Source of the DNA: Methyloceanibacter superfactus
Lineage (GTDB): Bacteria > Pseudomonadota > Alphaproteobacteria > Rhizobiales > Methyloligellaceae
Assembly (NCBI RefSeq): GCF_001723305.1
Contig: NZ_LPWF01000026.1
Location: forward strand, 1-64,000
Length of the DNA: 64,000 bases
Reading direction: 5' to 3'
In this document: positions 9,127 through 17,410 of the stretch, piece after piece
How positions within the stretch are numbered: the stretch's first letter is position 1
Layout of the letters: every line of letters begins with the position of its first letter
The notes under the pieces: model-generated
Told to the model about the DNA's origin: nothing
Seen by the model: the letters and a program-made list of their open reading frames with translations, nothing else
The model's database searches: none
Made by a program: the position numbers and the translations under genes

Positions 9127-10035
9127 GTGGATACTCCGATCCTCAATGAAGGCGGCGCGGGCTCCCCCGACGCGGACCTGATCAAGAACAGCACCACCGC
9201 CGACTTCATGCGCGACGTGGTCGACGCCTCCATGACCGTGCCGGTCCTCGTCGATTTCTGGGCGCCGTGGTGCGGGCCGTGCAAGCAGCTCACGCCGATC
9301 CTGGAGAAGGCCGTGCGCGCCGCGAAGGGCGCGGTCCGGCTGGTGAAACTCAATATCGACGACCATCCAGAAGTCCCTGGGCAGATGGGCGTGCAGTCGA
9401 TCCCCGCCGTGTTCGCCTTTCAGGACGGGAAGCCGGTCGACGGCTTCATGGGCGCACTGCCGGAATCGCGCGTCACCGCCTTCATCGCCCGGCTCGTTGG
9501 CGAGAACGCCGATAGCGGCGCCGACATCGAGGCGGCGGAAGCGGCCCTTGCGGCCGGCGACGTCAACATGGCGGCACAAACCTTCGGCGAGATTTTGCAA
9601 AACGATGCGGAAAACGCGCAAGCCGCCGCGGGACTGGCCAAATGCTACATCAAGACCGGCGACCTCGCCCGCGCCGAGCAAACCTTGGCACTGGTGCCGC
9701 CGGCCAAGGCCGAGAGTGCGCCAGTGACAAGCGCGAAGGCCGCGCTCGAGCTTGCCCGCAAGGCCGAGGAGACCGGCGACGTGGAGGAGCTGCGCGCCAA
9801 GCTTGCGGCGGATCCGAGCGACCCGCAGACGCGTTTCGATCTGGCCCTGGCGCTCAACGCCGGCGGCGACCGTCAGGGCGCGCTTGATCAGCTGCTCACT
9901 CTCGTCAAAGAGAACCGGGCATGGAATGACGACGCGGCGCGGAAGCAGCTGGTGCAGCTGTTCGACGCGTGGGGGCCCGCCGACCCGGCGACGAGCACCG
10001 GGCGTCAGAGGCTTTCCTCGCTGCTGTTTGCGTGA
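9127..10035 (+). CDS. cnoX: Thioredoxin-TPR chaperedoxin (CnoX/YbbN family)
   Basis: 302 residues starting at GTG 9127. An N-terminal thioredoxin domain (LVDFWAPWCGPCKQLTPIL, active-site Cys pair WCGPC at about residues 49-53, cis-Pro in QSIPAVFAF) is followed by tetratricopeptide-like helices (IEAAEAALAAGDVNMAAQTF onward, about 132-300). In Escherichia coli CnoX is a redox-controlled holdase that protects proteins from oxidative over-aggregation; the CxxC pair here suggests that redox activity is retained. The next gene, a LON-domain protein, follows after 21 bases, consistent with an operon through the Trm112-like gene. Confidence 0.9.
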   Translation: MDTPILNEGGAGSPDADLIKNSTTADFMRDVVDASMTVPVLVDFWAPWCGPCKQLTPILEKAVRAAKGAVRLVKLNIDDHPEVPGQMGVQSIPAVFAFQDGKPVDGFMGALPESRVTAFIARLVGENADSGADIEAAEAALAAGDVNMAAQTFGEILQNDAENAQAAAGLAKCYIKTGDLARAEQTLALVPPAKAESAPVTSAKAALELARKAEETGDVEELRAKLAADPSDPQTRFDLALALNAGGDRQGALDQLLTLVKENRAWNDDAARKQLVQLFDAWGPADPATSTGRQRLSSLLFA

Positions 10036-10056
10036 GCCAAGGAGCGTAGTCCTGCG

Positions 10057-10734
10057 TTGACCGACCGCTATCGTGATGCCGCCGACCTGCCGAGCATGCT
10101 GCCGGTGTTCCCCTTGCGGGGCGCCATCCTGCTGCCGCGCGCCTCGCTGACGCTCAACGTCTTCGAGCCGCGCTATCTCGCGCTGGTCGACCACGCGCTT
10201 GCCAACGATCGCCTGATAGCCGTTGTGCAGCCAGCCTCCGATACCGGTGAGGACGAGTCGCCGGAAGGCAAGAGCGTGCCCTTGCGGCGCATCGGCTGTG
10301 CGGGACGGATCACGGCGTTCAATGAGGGAGACGAAGACCGTCTCGTCATCTCATTGTCGGGCGTCGCCCGCTTCCGGCTCGGCGAGGAGATTTCTTCCGA
10401 TACGCCGTTCCGCATGTTCGACGTCGAATTTTCCCCTTACGCCACCGACTTCATCGCCGGCCATGGGGAGGACGACGTGGACCGGCCGCGGCTGATCGAG
10501 ACGCTGCGCAGCTATCTCGAAGCCAACCATCTCAACGCCGACTGGGACCGCATCAACTCCGCCAACAACGAGCGGCTCGTCAATACGCTGGCGATCCTCA
10601 GCCCCTATGGACCCGAGGAGAAACAGGCGCTGCTCGAGGCGGAGGATTTGCGGGCACGGGCCGAGGCGCTGGTGGCGCTGGCCGAGATGGAACTCGCCAC
10701 GCCGGACGACGGCTCGGGGACATCGATCCAATGA
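10057..10734 (+). CDS. LON N-terminal-domain protein
   Basis: 225 residues, apparently starting at TTG 10057. The sequence [20 protein letters not shown], then [16 protein letters not shown] and [15 protein letters not shown], is the substrate-binding LON N-terminal domain (PUA-like plus helical part), without the ATPase or protease domains. Such stand-alone proteins are widespread in alphaproteobacteria; a role in substrate recognition or adaptor function is inferred and not proven. It lies between cnoX and the Trm112-like gene and overlaps the latter by four bases (ATGA), pointing to translational coupling. Confidence 0.88.
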   Translation: MTDRYRDAADLPSMLPVFPLRGAILLPRASLTLNVFEPRYLALVDHALANDRLIAVVQPASDTGEDESPEGKSVPLRRIGCAGRITAFNEGDEDRLVISLSGVARFRLGEEISSDTPFRMFDVEFSPYATDFIAGHGEDDVDRPRLIETLRSYLEANHLNADWDRINSANNERLVNTLAILSPYGPEEKQALLEAEDLRARAEALVALAEMELATPDDGSGTSIQ

Positions 10735-10943
10735 CTGAGGACGACAAGCACGCGGGCGGCGGCGAGCGGCGGATCGATCCCAAGCTGCTCGAAATTCTGG
10801 TGTGCCCGCTGACCAAGACCTCTCTCGCCTATGACGCGGAGCGGCAAGAATTGATCAGCCGCGCGGCCGGCCTCGCCTTCCCGATCCGCGACGGCATCCC
10901 GATCATGCTCCCCGAGGAAGCCCGCAAGCTCGACGAGAGCTAG
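10731..10943 (+). CDS. Trm112-like protein (UPF0434)
   Basis: A 70-residue small protein with [20 protein letters not shown] and a final [19 protein letters not shown], the signature of the Trm112/UPF0434 family. Eukaryotic Trm112 activates RNA and protein methyltransferases; the bacterial role is less clear. Only one Cys of the family zinc-ribbon positions is seen, so metal binding may be reduced. The ATG overlaps the LON gene stop. Confidence 0.88.
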   Translation: MTEDDKHAGGGERRIDPKLLEILVCPLTKTSLAYDAERQELISRAAGLAFPIRDGIPIMLPEEARKLDES

Positions 10944-10948
10944 CCGCG

Positions 10949-11833
10949 CTACAGCCCTTCGCCTTTCATCATCCGCTTGACCTCCTCCGGCGTTCGTCCC
11001 GCCTCGCGATAGGTGCGGATCGCGCAGGCGTCGTTGCGCTTGGCAAGCCGCTTGCCTTCCGCATCGCGAATGAGGACGTGATGATGGTAGACGGGCACCG
11101 GCAGTTCGAGCAGCGCCTGCAACAGACGGTGGATGGGCGTCGCCTCGAACAGGTCCTCGCCACGAATGACATGAGTGACACCTTGCGCCGCGTCGTCGAC
11201 CACCACCGACAAGTGATAGGCCGCGGCACCGATATCCTTGCGCCCCAGGACCACGTCGCCAATCTGCCGCCGCATGATGTCCGGGTCGACCGTATGGGTT
11301 CCGGCATGGGCCCGGCCGGTCTCGCGCCAGATGAGGGTCTGTCCGCCAAGAAGCGCCAAGGCGCGCTCAAGATCGAGCCTGATCGCATCGCCCGGTCCGC
11401 AGTCCGCCAGGGCACGCCCACGGCAGGTGCCGGGATAGACCGCGCCGTCGGGCGAGAGATGCTCCGCCCCCTCCTGCGGCGCCGACAGCGCGGCGCGGAT
11501 ATCGGCCCGCGTGCATCGGCAAGGATAGGTCACGCCCATTTGCCCGAGCCGTTCCAGCGCCGCCGCGTAAATGTCGAGCCGTTCCGATTGCCGCCATACC
11601 GGCTCCGGCCAGTTGAGACCGAGCCACGCCAAGTCCTCGTAGATCGCCGCCTCGTATTCGGGCCGTGCGCGTGCTTGGTCCGTATCCTCGATGCGCAAGA
11701 GGCAGTCTCCGCCCGCCCCTTGTGCGCCCTCCCAAGCGGTCAGCGCGGAAAAGACATGGCCCAGATGGAGGAGACCCGTCGGTGACGGGGCGAAACGGGT
11801 GACGAAGCGCCCGGGCATCGTGCGTTCGGCCAT
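10949..11833 (-). CDS. gluQ: Glutamyl-Q tRNA(Asp) synthetase
   Basis: A 294-residue truncated GluRS paralogue. The class I signature is VTRFAPSPTGLLHLGHVFSA (HLGH replacing HIGH), a zinc-binding Cys set is visible (YPCRCTRAD and YPGTCRG), and the second signature is KRLAKRN. The anticodon-binding domain of true GluRS is absent, as expected. The enzyme attaches glutamate to the queuosine at position 34 of tRNA(Asp). The gene converges with the Trm112-like gene and follows the UbiH-type gene on the same strand. Confidence 0.93.
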   Translation of the reverse strand: MAERTMPGRFVTRFAPSPTGLLHLGHVFSALTAWEGAQGAGGDCLLRIEDTDQARARPEYEAAIYEDLAWLGLNWPEPVWRQSERLDIYAAALERLGQMGVTYPCRCTRADIRAALSAPQEGAEHLSPDGAVYPGTCRGRALADCGPGDAIRLDLERALALLGGQTLIWRETGRAHAGTHTVDPDIMRRQIGDVVLGRKDIGAAAYHLSVVVDDAAQGVTHVIRGEDLFEATPIHRLLQALLELPVPVYHHHVLIRDAEGKRLAKRNDACAIRTYREAGRTPEEVKRMMKGEGL

Positions 11834-11840
11834 CGCGCGG

Positions 11841-13085
11841 CTAGAGCCCTTCGCCCTTCAGCAGGCGGGGCACGTCACCGGTCTTCCCCGCCGCCTCGCG
11901 CACGAGAAAGCGCTTCAAGCCCGGCGCACGGTCGACCAAGCCGAGGCCGAGATCGCGGATGGCGCGCAAGGGAACGCTGTCGTTGGAGAAGAGGCGGTTC
12001 AGCCCGTCCATCACGGTGCCGGAGAAGGCGCTGTCGAAGCGCCGCCAGCGCTGATAGCGATCGAGCGTGGTGGCCGCGCCGATATCGAGGCCGAGGCGTT
12101 GAGTCTCGACGATCGTCTCGGCCAGCGCGGCGACGTCCCGCATGCCGATATTGAGGCCTTGGCCGGCCAGCGGGTGCACGGCATGGGCGGCATCGCCGAC
12201 GAGCGCGAGGCGATCGCCGATGAACGACCGCGCCATCTGAAATGAGAGCGGGAAGGACTGGGGCGGCGATTCGAGCGTGATGGCGCCGAGTCGGTGACCG
12301 AAACGGCGTGTCAACTCGGCGATGAATTCGGACTCGGACACCGCCATCAGGGCCTGGCCCTTTTCCGTCTCCTCGGTCCACACGATAGACGAGCGACTGC
12401 CGGCCAGCGGCAGGATGGCGAAAGGGCCAGCCGGAAGAAAATGCTGCACCGCGCGGCCGTGATGCGGACGCTCATGGGCCACCGTGGCGACGATGCCGAC
12501 TTGCGGATAGGACCAGCCGATGGATTTGATGCCGGCGCGCTCGCGAAGCTTCGAGCGCTTGCCGTCAGCCGCCACCAGCAGGCGCCCGTGCAGGGTCCCG
12601 CCGCCGGACAAGTTCGCCCGGACGCCAAACCCGTCCGCCGTGAAGTCGACGACACTCTCCGGCGCGAAGAGGTCGATGGCTGGCTCCCCGGCAACGGCGG
12701 CCTGAACCGCGGCTTGCAGGTCGCCCGCCTCGACCAGATAGGCGCCGGGGTCGCCCGTTTTCATCTCCTCGTCGAATCCGAGAAGGTGAGGCCGCAGGCT
12801 CGCATTCAATGGGCTGTCGGTGATCTCGATGGCGCGGATGGGTTGCGCCTTCGGCGCCAGAACCGGCCATAGCCCCACAGCGTCGAGCAGGCTCTTGGTG
12901 GCGGCCGAGAGCGCAAGCCCGCGGGCATCGCGCGGCGTATCGGAATTTTGCTGCCTGGGCGCGGCATCGACGAGCGCGAGGCGAAATCCCTTCGGCGCAA
13001 ACGCGGCCAGGGCCAGCGCCAACGTCCCGCCGGCGAAGCCGCCGCCGGCGATGATCGCGTCATGGATGCCGCCATTGCTCTCCAT
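11841..13085 (-). CDS. ubiH: UbiH/UbiF/COQ6-type FAD monooxygenase
   Basis: 414 residues from ATG 13085. The dinucleotide fold AIIAGGGFAGGTLALALAAF is at the N-terminus, and the C-terminal FAD motif GDAAHAVHPLAGQGLNIGMR with the following DVAALAE is typical of ubiquinone-biosynthesis hydroxylases. It should hydroxylate the polyprenyl-phenol ring during ubiquinone synthesis at the membrane. Alphaproteobacterial UbiH, UbiF and UbiL are hard to separate by eye, so the exact ring position is uncertain. Divergent from tesB, with a 156-base shared upstream region. Confidence 0.88.
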   Translation of the reverse strand: MESNGGIHDAIIAGGGFAGGTLALALAAFAPKGFRLALVDAAPRQQNSDTPRDARGLALSAATKSLLDAVGLWPVLAPKAQPIRAIEITDSPLNASLRPHLLGFDEEMKTGDPGAYLVEAGDLQAAVQAAVAGEPAIDLFAPESVVDFTADGFGVRANLSGGGTLHGRLLVAADGKRSKLRERAGIKSIGWSYPQVGIVATVAHERPHHGRAVQHFLPAGPFAILPLAGSRSSIVWTEETEKGQALMAVSESEFIAELTRRFGHRLGAITLESPPQSFPLSFQMARSFIGDRLALVGDAAHAVHPLAGQGLNIGMRDVAALAETIVETQRLGLDIGAATTLDRYQRWRRFDSAFSGTVMDGLNRLFSNDSVPLRAIRDLGLGLVDRAPGLKRFLVREAAGKTGDVPRLLKGEGL

Positions 13086-13241
13086 GCCTTCCGTATAGGG
13101 GAGCCCCGGCCCCCGCGCCACAGCCGCCGCGCGTCACAGCTACGCGTCACTGTGGCTCATCGGGTCGCGGAACATTCCGCCGGGGGCGCGAACCTGCTAA
13201 ATGGCGGCGGACCGGCAAACTCCAAACGCAAGGGCAGGTCC

Positions 13242-14105
13242 ATGAGCGCCGCTCTCAACGAACTCCTGTCGATCCTCGATCTCGAGACACTCGAGCACAA
13301 TCTGTTCCGGGGCTTGAGCCCGCAGGTGGGCTGGCAGCGGGTGTTCGGCGGCCAGGTGATCGGCCAAGCGCTGGTCGCGGCCAACCGGACCGTCGAAGGC
13401 CGCATGTGCCATTCGCTTCATGCCTATTTTTTGCGCGCCGGCGATCCGGCCGTGCCGATCATCTATGAAGTGGACCGAATCCGGGACGGCGGCAGCTTCT
13501 CCACCCGCCGCGTGGTGGCCATTCAGCATGGGCACGCGATCTTCTCCATGGGCGCCTCGTTCCACAAGGACGAGGGCGGACTGGAGCATCAGATGAAGAT
13601 GCCCGAGGTACCGCCGCCGGAAGACCTGCCGAGCGAGGCGGAACTCAAGGATCTCCTCATGGAGCGGCTGCCGGAGCCGGTGAAAGCCTATTGGCAGCAG
13701 GAACGGCCCATCGAGATCCGGCCCGTCGATCTCTCCCGCTATTTGTCGCCGGAGAATCAGGCCCCCAGCCAGCTCGTATGGATCAGGGCCACGGGGGCTC
13801 TCGGCAACGATCCGGCCTTACACCAATGCGTAATGGCCTATGCCTCCGATTTCACCCTGCTCGATACGGCCTTGATCGCCCATGGCCGCTTCGTCTTCGA
13901 TCCCAAGCTGATGCTGGCCAGCCTCGACCACGCCGTGTGGTTCCACGAGAGCTTCCGGGCCGACGATTGGCTCCTCTACGCCCAGGATAGCCCGAGTTCG
14001 GGCGCCGGCCGGGCGTTTTGCCGGGGCACGCTGTTCACCCGCGACGGCCGGCTGGTGGCGTCGACGGCCCAAGAGGGCCTCGTTCGCGAGCGCGCGCCCA
14101 AATAA
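13242..14105 (+). CDS. tesB: Acyl-CoA thioesterase II
   Basis: 287 residues with the double hot-dog fold of TesB: SPQVGWQRVFGGQVIGQALV, then SLHAYFLRAGDPAVPIIYEV near the start, and ASLDHAVWFHESFRADDWLL with GAGRAFCRGTLFTRDGRLVA near the end. It hydrolyses acyl-CoA thioesters in the cytosol. The ATG at 13242 was chosen because the conserved domain begins at once; upstream in-frame sequence belongs to the divergent promoter region. The position before glnK-amtB is conserved in many Hyphomicrobiales. Confidence 0.92.
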   Translation: MSAALNELLSILDLETLEHNLFRGLSPQVGWQRVFGGQVIGQALVAANRTVEGRMCHSLHAYFLRAGDPAVPIIYEVDRIRDGGSFSTRRVVAIQHGHAIFSMGASFHKDEGGLEHQMKMPEVPPPEDLPSEAELKDLLMERLPEPVKAYWQQERPIEIRPVDLSRYLSPENQAPSQLVWIRATGALGNDPALHQCVMAYASDFTLLDTALIAHGRFVFDPKLMLASLDHAVWFHESFRADDWLLYAQDSPSSGAGRAFCRGTLFTRDGRLVASTAQEGLVRERAPK

Positions 14106-14219
14106 GCGCCTAAATCATGGGCAACAGGCCTGATTTGCCTACTTTTTGTGCCTATTGACTGCCCTCAAGGCAGAGGCCGGCCCGGCTTAAATCGTAAAAG
14201 AATCCCTAAAGCCAACGAC

Positions 14220-14256
14220 TTGGCAGGCCCAATGCGGAGTTGGCACGTAGCTTGAC
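14220..14256 (+). promoter_or_regulatory. Tandem sigma54 (RpoN)-like promoter elements before glnK
   Basis: Two -24/-12 type elements lie 20 bases apart. The upstream one reads TTGGCAG (14220-14226) followed by ATGC with exact GG-N10-GC spacing (GG 14222-14223, GC 14234-14235). The downstream one reads TTGGCACG (14240-14247)-TAGC-TTGA, perfect in its -24 half but with A in place of C at the -12 element. Nitrogen-controlled RpoN/NtrC transcription is well established for glnK-amtB, so at least one is likely used. No clear NtrC site was recognised upstream. Confidence 0.6.
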
Positions 14257-14309
14257 TCTGCTTTCAGGTTCGCACGGCCAAATCGAGGCAACAAGCTGCA
14301 CGGCCGTAA

Positions 14310-14669
<360 letters not shown>

Positions 14670-14686
14670 GAGGGGGAGATTTGAAG

Positions 14687-16027
14687 ATGACGACCCTTGC
14701 CAAATATCTATTCGGCGTGGTCGCAGCACTTGTACTGCTTGCGCTTTACCACATCGATCCGGCGCTCGCGCAGGAAGCCCCAGAGGCCCTTGCGGAAGTC
14801 GCCGAGGAGACTGCAAAGCTCGATACGGGCGACACGGCGTGGATGCTCACATCCACGGCTATCGTCCTGATGATGACCATTCCTGGCCTCGCCCTCTTCT
14901 ATGGCGGCTTGGTGCGGAAGAAGAACATCCTCACTCTAGTAATGCAGTGCTTCGCGATCACCTGCCTCATCACCATCGTGTGGCTGGTCGCGGGCTACTC
15001 GCTGGCCTTCACTGACGGCGGTGGGTTGAACGCCTATGTCGGCGGCCTGTCCAAGGCATTCCTCAGTGGGGTGGGCAAAGATACGCTGTCGGGCACGATC
15101 CCCGAGAGTGTGTTCTTCACCTTCCAGCTGACCTTCGCCATCATCACGCCGGCCCTCATCGTCGGCGCGTTCGCCGATCGCATGAAGTTCTCGGCGATGG
15201 TGGTGTTCATGGTCCTGTGGTCGCTGGTGGTCTATTCGCCGATCACCCATTGGGTGTGGGGCGGCGGCTTCCTGTCGGAGGCTGGCGTGCTCGACTTCGC
15301 CGGTGGCACGGTGGTGCATATCAACGCCGGTGTCGCCGGTCTGGTCTGCGCCATCTTCCTTGGCAAGCGCTTCGGGTACGGCACCGAGAACATGGCGCCG
15401 TATAACCTGGTCTACAGCGTGATCGGTGCCTCGCTTCTGTGGGTCGGCTGGTTCGGCTTCAACGCCGGTTCTGCCGTCGCCGCCAACGAGAGCGCGGGTA
15501 TGGCCATGGCCGTGACGCAGGTTGCTACGGCGGCTGCGGCACTCGGCTGGATGTTCGTGGAGTGGCTCGTGCACAAGAAGCCGAGCGTCCTGGGTATCAT
15601 CTCGGGCGCAGTGGCGGGTCTTGTGGCGATCACACCGGCCTCGGGTTTTGTCGATCCGATGGGCGCGCTGTGGATCGGTATCGCCTCTGGCGTGATCTGC
15701 TACTTCATGTCGACCACCGTCAAGAAAGCCATCGGCTACGATGACTCGCTCGACGTGTTCGGCATCCACGGCGTGGGCGGCATCGTCGGCGCCATCCTGA
15801 CCGGCGTGTTCGCCGTCGAAGCGATCGGCGGTACGCCCGGTCTCTTGGAAGGCAATGGCGGTCAGGTTCTGACCCAGGTCTGGGGCATCCTCGCCACCAT
15901 CGTGTGGGCCGCGGTCGCCACGTTCGTCATCCTGATCATCACCAATATCATCATTGGCGTGAGGGTGAGCGAGGCGGTCGAGGTCGAGGGTCTCGACATC
16001 AACCTGCATGGCGAGGTGGTCCAGTAG
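14687..16027 (+). CDS. amtB: Ammonium transporter AmtB
   Basis: 446 residues from ATG 14687, preceded by AGGGGGAG at a good distance (an in-frame TTG at 14681 lies too close). A cleavable signal segment ending near PALAQE is followed by eleven membrane helices, starting DTAWMLTSTAIVLMMTIPGL and ALFYGGLVRKKN. The ammonium-channel landmarks are seen: the first pore His region VYSPITHWVWGGGFL with GGTVVHINAGVAGL, and the second in DVFGIHGVGGIVGA. The channel conducts NH3/NH4+ inward and is gated by GlnK. Confidence 0.96.
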   Translation: MTTLAKYLFGVVAALVLLALYHIDPALAQEAPEALAEVAEETAKLDTGDTAWMLTSTAIVLMMTIPGLALFYGGLVRKKNILTLVMQCFAITCLITIVWLVAGYSLAFTDGGGLNAYVGGLSKAFLSGVGKDTLSGTIPESVFFTFQLTFAIITPALIVGAFADRMKFSAMVVFMVLWSLVVYSPITHWVWGGGFLSEAGVLDFAGGTVVHINAGVAGLVCAIFLGKRFGYGTENMAPYNLVYSVIGASLLWVGWFGFNAGSAVAANESAGMAMAVTQVATAAAALGWMFVEWLVHKKPSVLGIISGAVAGLVAITPASGFVDPMGALWIGIASGVICYFMSTTVKKAIGYDDSLDVFGIHGVGGIVGAILTGVFAVEAIGGTPGLLEGNGGQVLTQVWGILATIVWAAVATFVILIITNIIIGVRVSEAVEVEGLDINLHGEVVQ

Positions 16028-16059
16028 ACTCTTCGCGACGCAAACAAAGAGGGACAATA

Positions 16060-16142
16060 ACCACGGAGAATTAGAGCTAGGTCTCCTCCTCCCTTGACTA
16101 CTAGCTCTCAACTTAGGCCCCGGCGCGTTGCCGGGGCCTTTT
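16060..16142 (+). ncRNA. Candidate small RNA in the amtB 3' region with anti-Shine-Dalgarno loop
   Basis: Between amtB and dapC an 8-base stem, AGAGCTAG (16073-16080) with CTAGCTCT (16101-16108), extended by GTC/GAC, presents the loop TCCTCCTCCCTT (16084-16095); a perfect terminator follows directly. A CCUCCUCCC loop plus terminator is the hallmark of the Cuckoo/CcsR and alpha-r14 type small RNAs of alphaproteobacteria. No strong promoter of its own is seen, so it could be processed from amtB mRNA. The 5' end is uncertain. Confidence 0.55.
16115..16142 (+). terminator. Rho-independent terminator after glnK-amtB
   Basis: Stem AGGCCCCGGC (16115-16124), loop GCGTT, stem GCCGGGGCCT (16130-16139), then a run of T to 16142. 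It ends the glnK-amtB transcript and/or the small RNA candidate. Confidence 0.9.
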
Positions 16143-16200
16143 GCATTTCTGGGGCGACCAGAGATTGCCGCGCGCGGCGGCATCGCCTAACACCGGCGCC

Positions 16201-17406
16201 ATGTCAGACGAAAATTCCACGCGCCTCGACGCCCTCATCCGCTCTCCGTTCGCACGGCTCGCGACCCTGCTCGAAGGCATTAAGCCAGGCGCCGAGCCGA
16301 TCAATCTCTCGCTCGGCGAACCGCGTGCGTCCCTGCCGCCGTTCCTCGGACCGATCCTGGAAGAGCATTTGAACGCGTTCGGGCGCTACCCGCCGATCAA
16401 GGGCATTCCGGCCCTGCGGCAGTCGATCGCGAAGTGGCTGAGTCGCCGCTATCCGGCGCTCCAGGATGCGATCGATCCCGAGCGCCATGTGCTGCCGCTC
16501 AACGGCTCACGCGAAGGCTTGTTCTCGGCGGTCTTTCCGGCCTGCGCACGGAAGCCGGGGATCGGCGAGCCTGTGGTTCTCATCCCCAACCCGTTCTATC
16601 AGGTCTACGCGGCAGCCGCGGGGGCGGCCGGGGCCACGCCGATGTTCCTCACAGCCGGGCCTGAGACGGGCTTCCTGCCCGATCTGAACGCGATCGATGA
16701 GGCCGTCCTGAACCGGACCGTCGCGCTCTATCTGTGTTCCCCGTCAAATCCCGAAGGTGCGGTGGCGAGCCCCGACTATCTTGCCAAAGCCATCCAACTT
16801 GCCCGCCGCCACGATTTTCTCCTCTTCGCCGACGAGTGCTACTCGGAGATCTATGGCGACGAGCCTCCCCCCGGCGCGATCGAGATTGCCGAGAGCCAGA
16901 CGCGGAGCCTGGCCAATGTCGTGGCGTTCCAATCCTTGTCCAAGCGATCCGGCCTGCCGGGCCTGCGCTCCGGCTTCGCCGCCGGGGATCCGGCGTTCAT
17001 GGGTGCCTATTTCCGCTTCCGCAATGTCGCCTGCCCGCAGGTGCCACTCCCCCTGCAGCATGTCTCGGCGGCCGCCTGGGCCGACGAGGCGCATGTGGAG
17101 GAGGCCCGCGGCCTCTACCGGGCCAATTTCGACTCAGCAGATGTGATTCTAAACGGCCGCTACGGTTTTCGCCGGCCGGCCGGCAGCTTCTTTTTATGGC
17201 TGAATATGGCGGGTTTTGGCGGTGGGGAGGCGGCGGCGACAACCCTTTGGAAAGGGTGTGGTGTCAAAGTCCTGCCTGGGGCCTACCTCACGCATGCGCA
17301 ACCCGACGGGGCAAACCCGGGCCAGGACTTCATCAGGGTCGCGCTCGTGCACGACGCGGAGACAACGCGTGAGGCCCTAGGGCGCATCGTCGCGACATTG
17401 GGTTAG
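16201..17406 (+). CDS. dapC: PLP aminotransferase, succinyl-diaminopimelate transaminase (DapC)-like
   Basis: 401 residues of class I/II aminotransferase: PINLSLGEPRASLPPF near the N-terminus, LPLNGSREGLFSAVFPA, the substrate/PLP segment CSPSNPEGA, the aspartate of LLFADECYSEIYGD, and the PLP lysine in QSLSKRSGLPGLRSGF. Closest in appearance to alphaproteobacterial DapC, which makes N-succinyl-LL-diaminopimelate for lysine and peptidoglycan, but related transaminases cannot be excluded. The ATG at 16201 lies after the amtB terminator; ftsK follows after four bases. Confidence 0.8.
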   Translation: MSDENSTRLDALIRSPFARLATLLEGIKPGAEPINLSLGEPRASLPPFLGPILEEHLNAFGRYPPIKGIPALRQSIAKWLSRRYPALQDAIDPERHVLPLNGSREGLFSAVFPACARKPGIGEPVVLIPNPFYQVYAAAAGAAGATPMFLTAGPETGFLPDLNAIDEAVLNRTVALYLCSPSNPEGAVASPDYLAKAIQLARRHDFLLFADECYSEIYGDEPPPGAIEIAESQTRSLANVVAFQSLSKRSGLPGLRSGFAAGDPAFMGAYFRFRNVACPQVPLPLQHVSAAAWADEAHVEEARGLYRANFDSADVILNGRYGFRRPAGSFFLWLNMAGFGGGEAAATTLWKGCGVKVLPGAYLTHAQPDGANPGQDFIRVALVHDAETTREALGRIVATLG

Positions 17407-17410
17407 AGGG

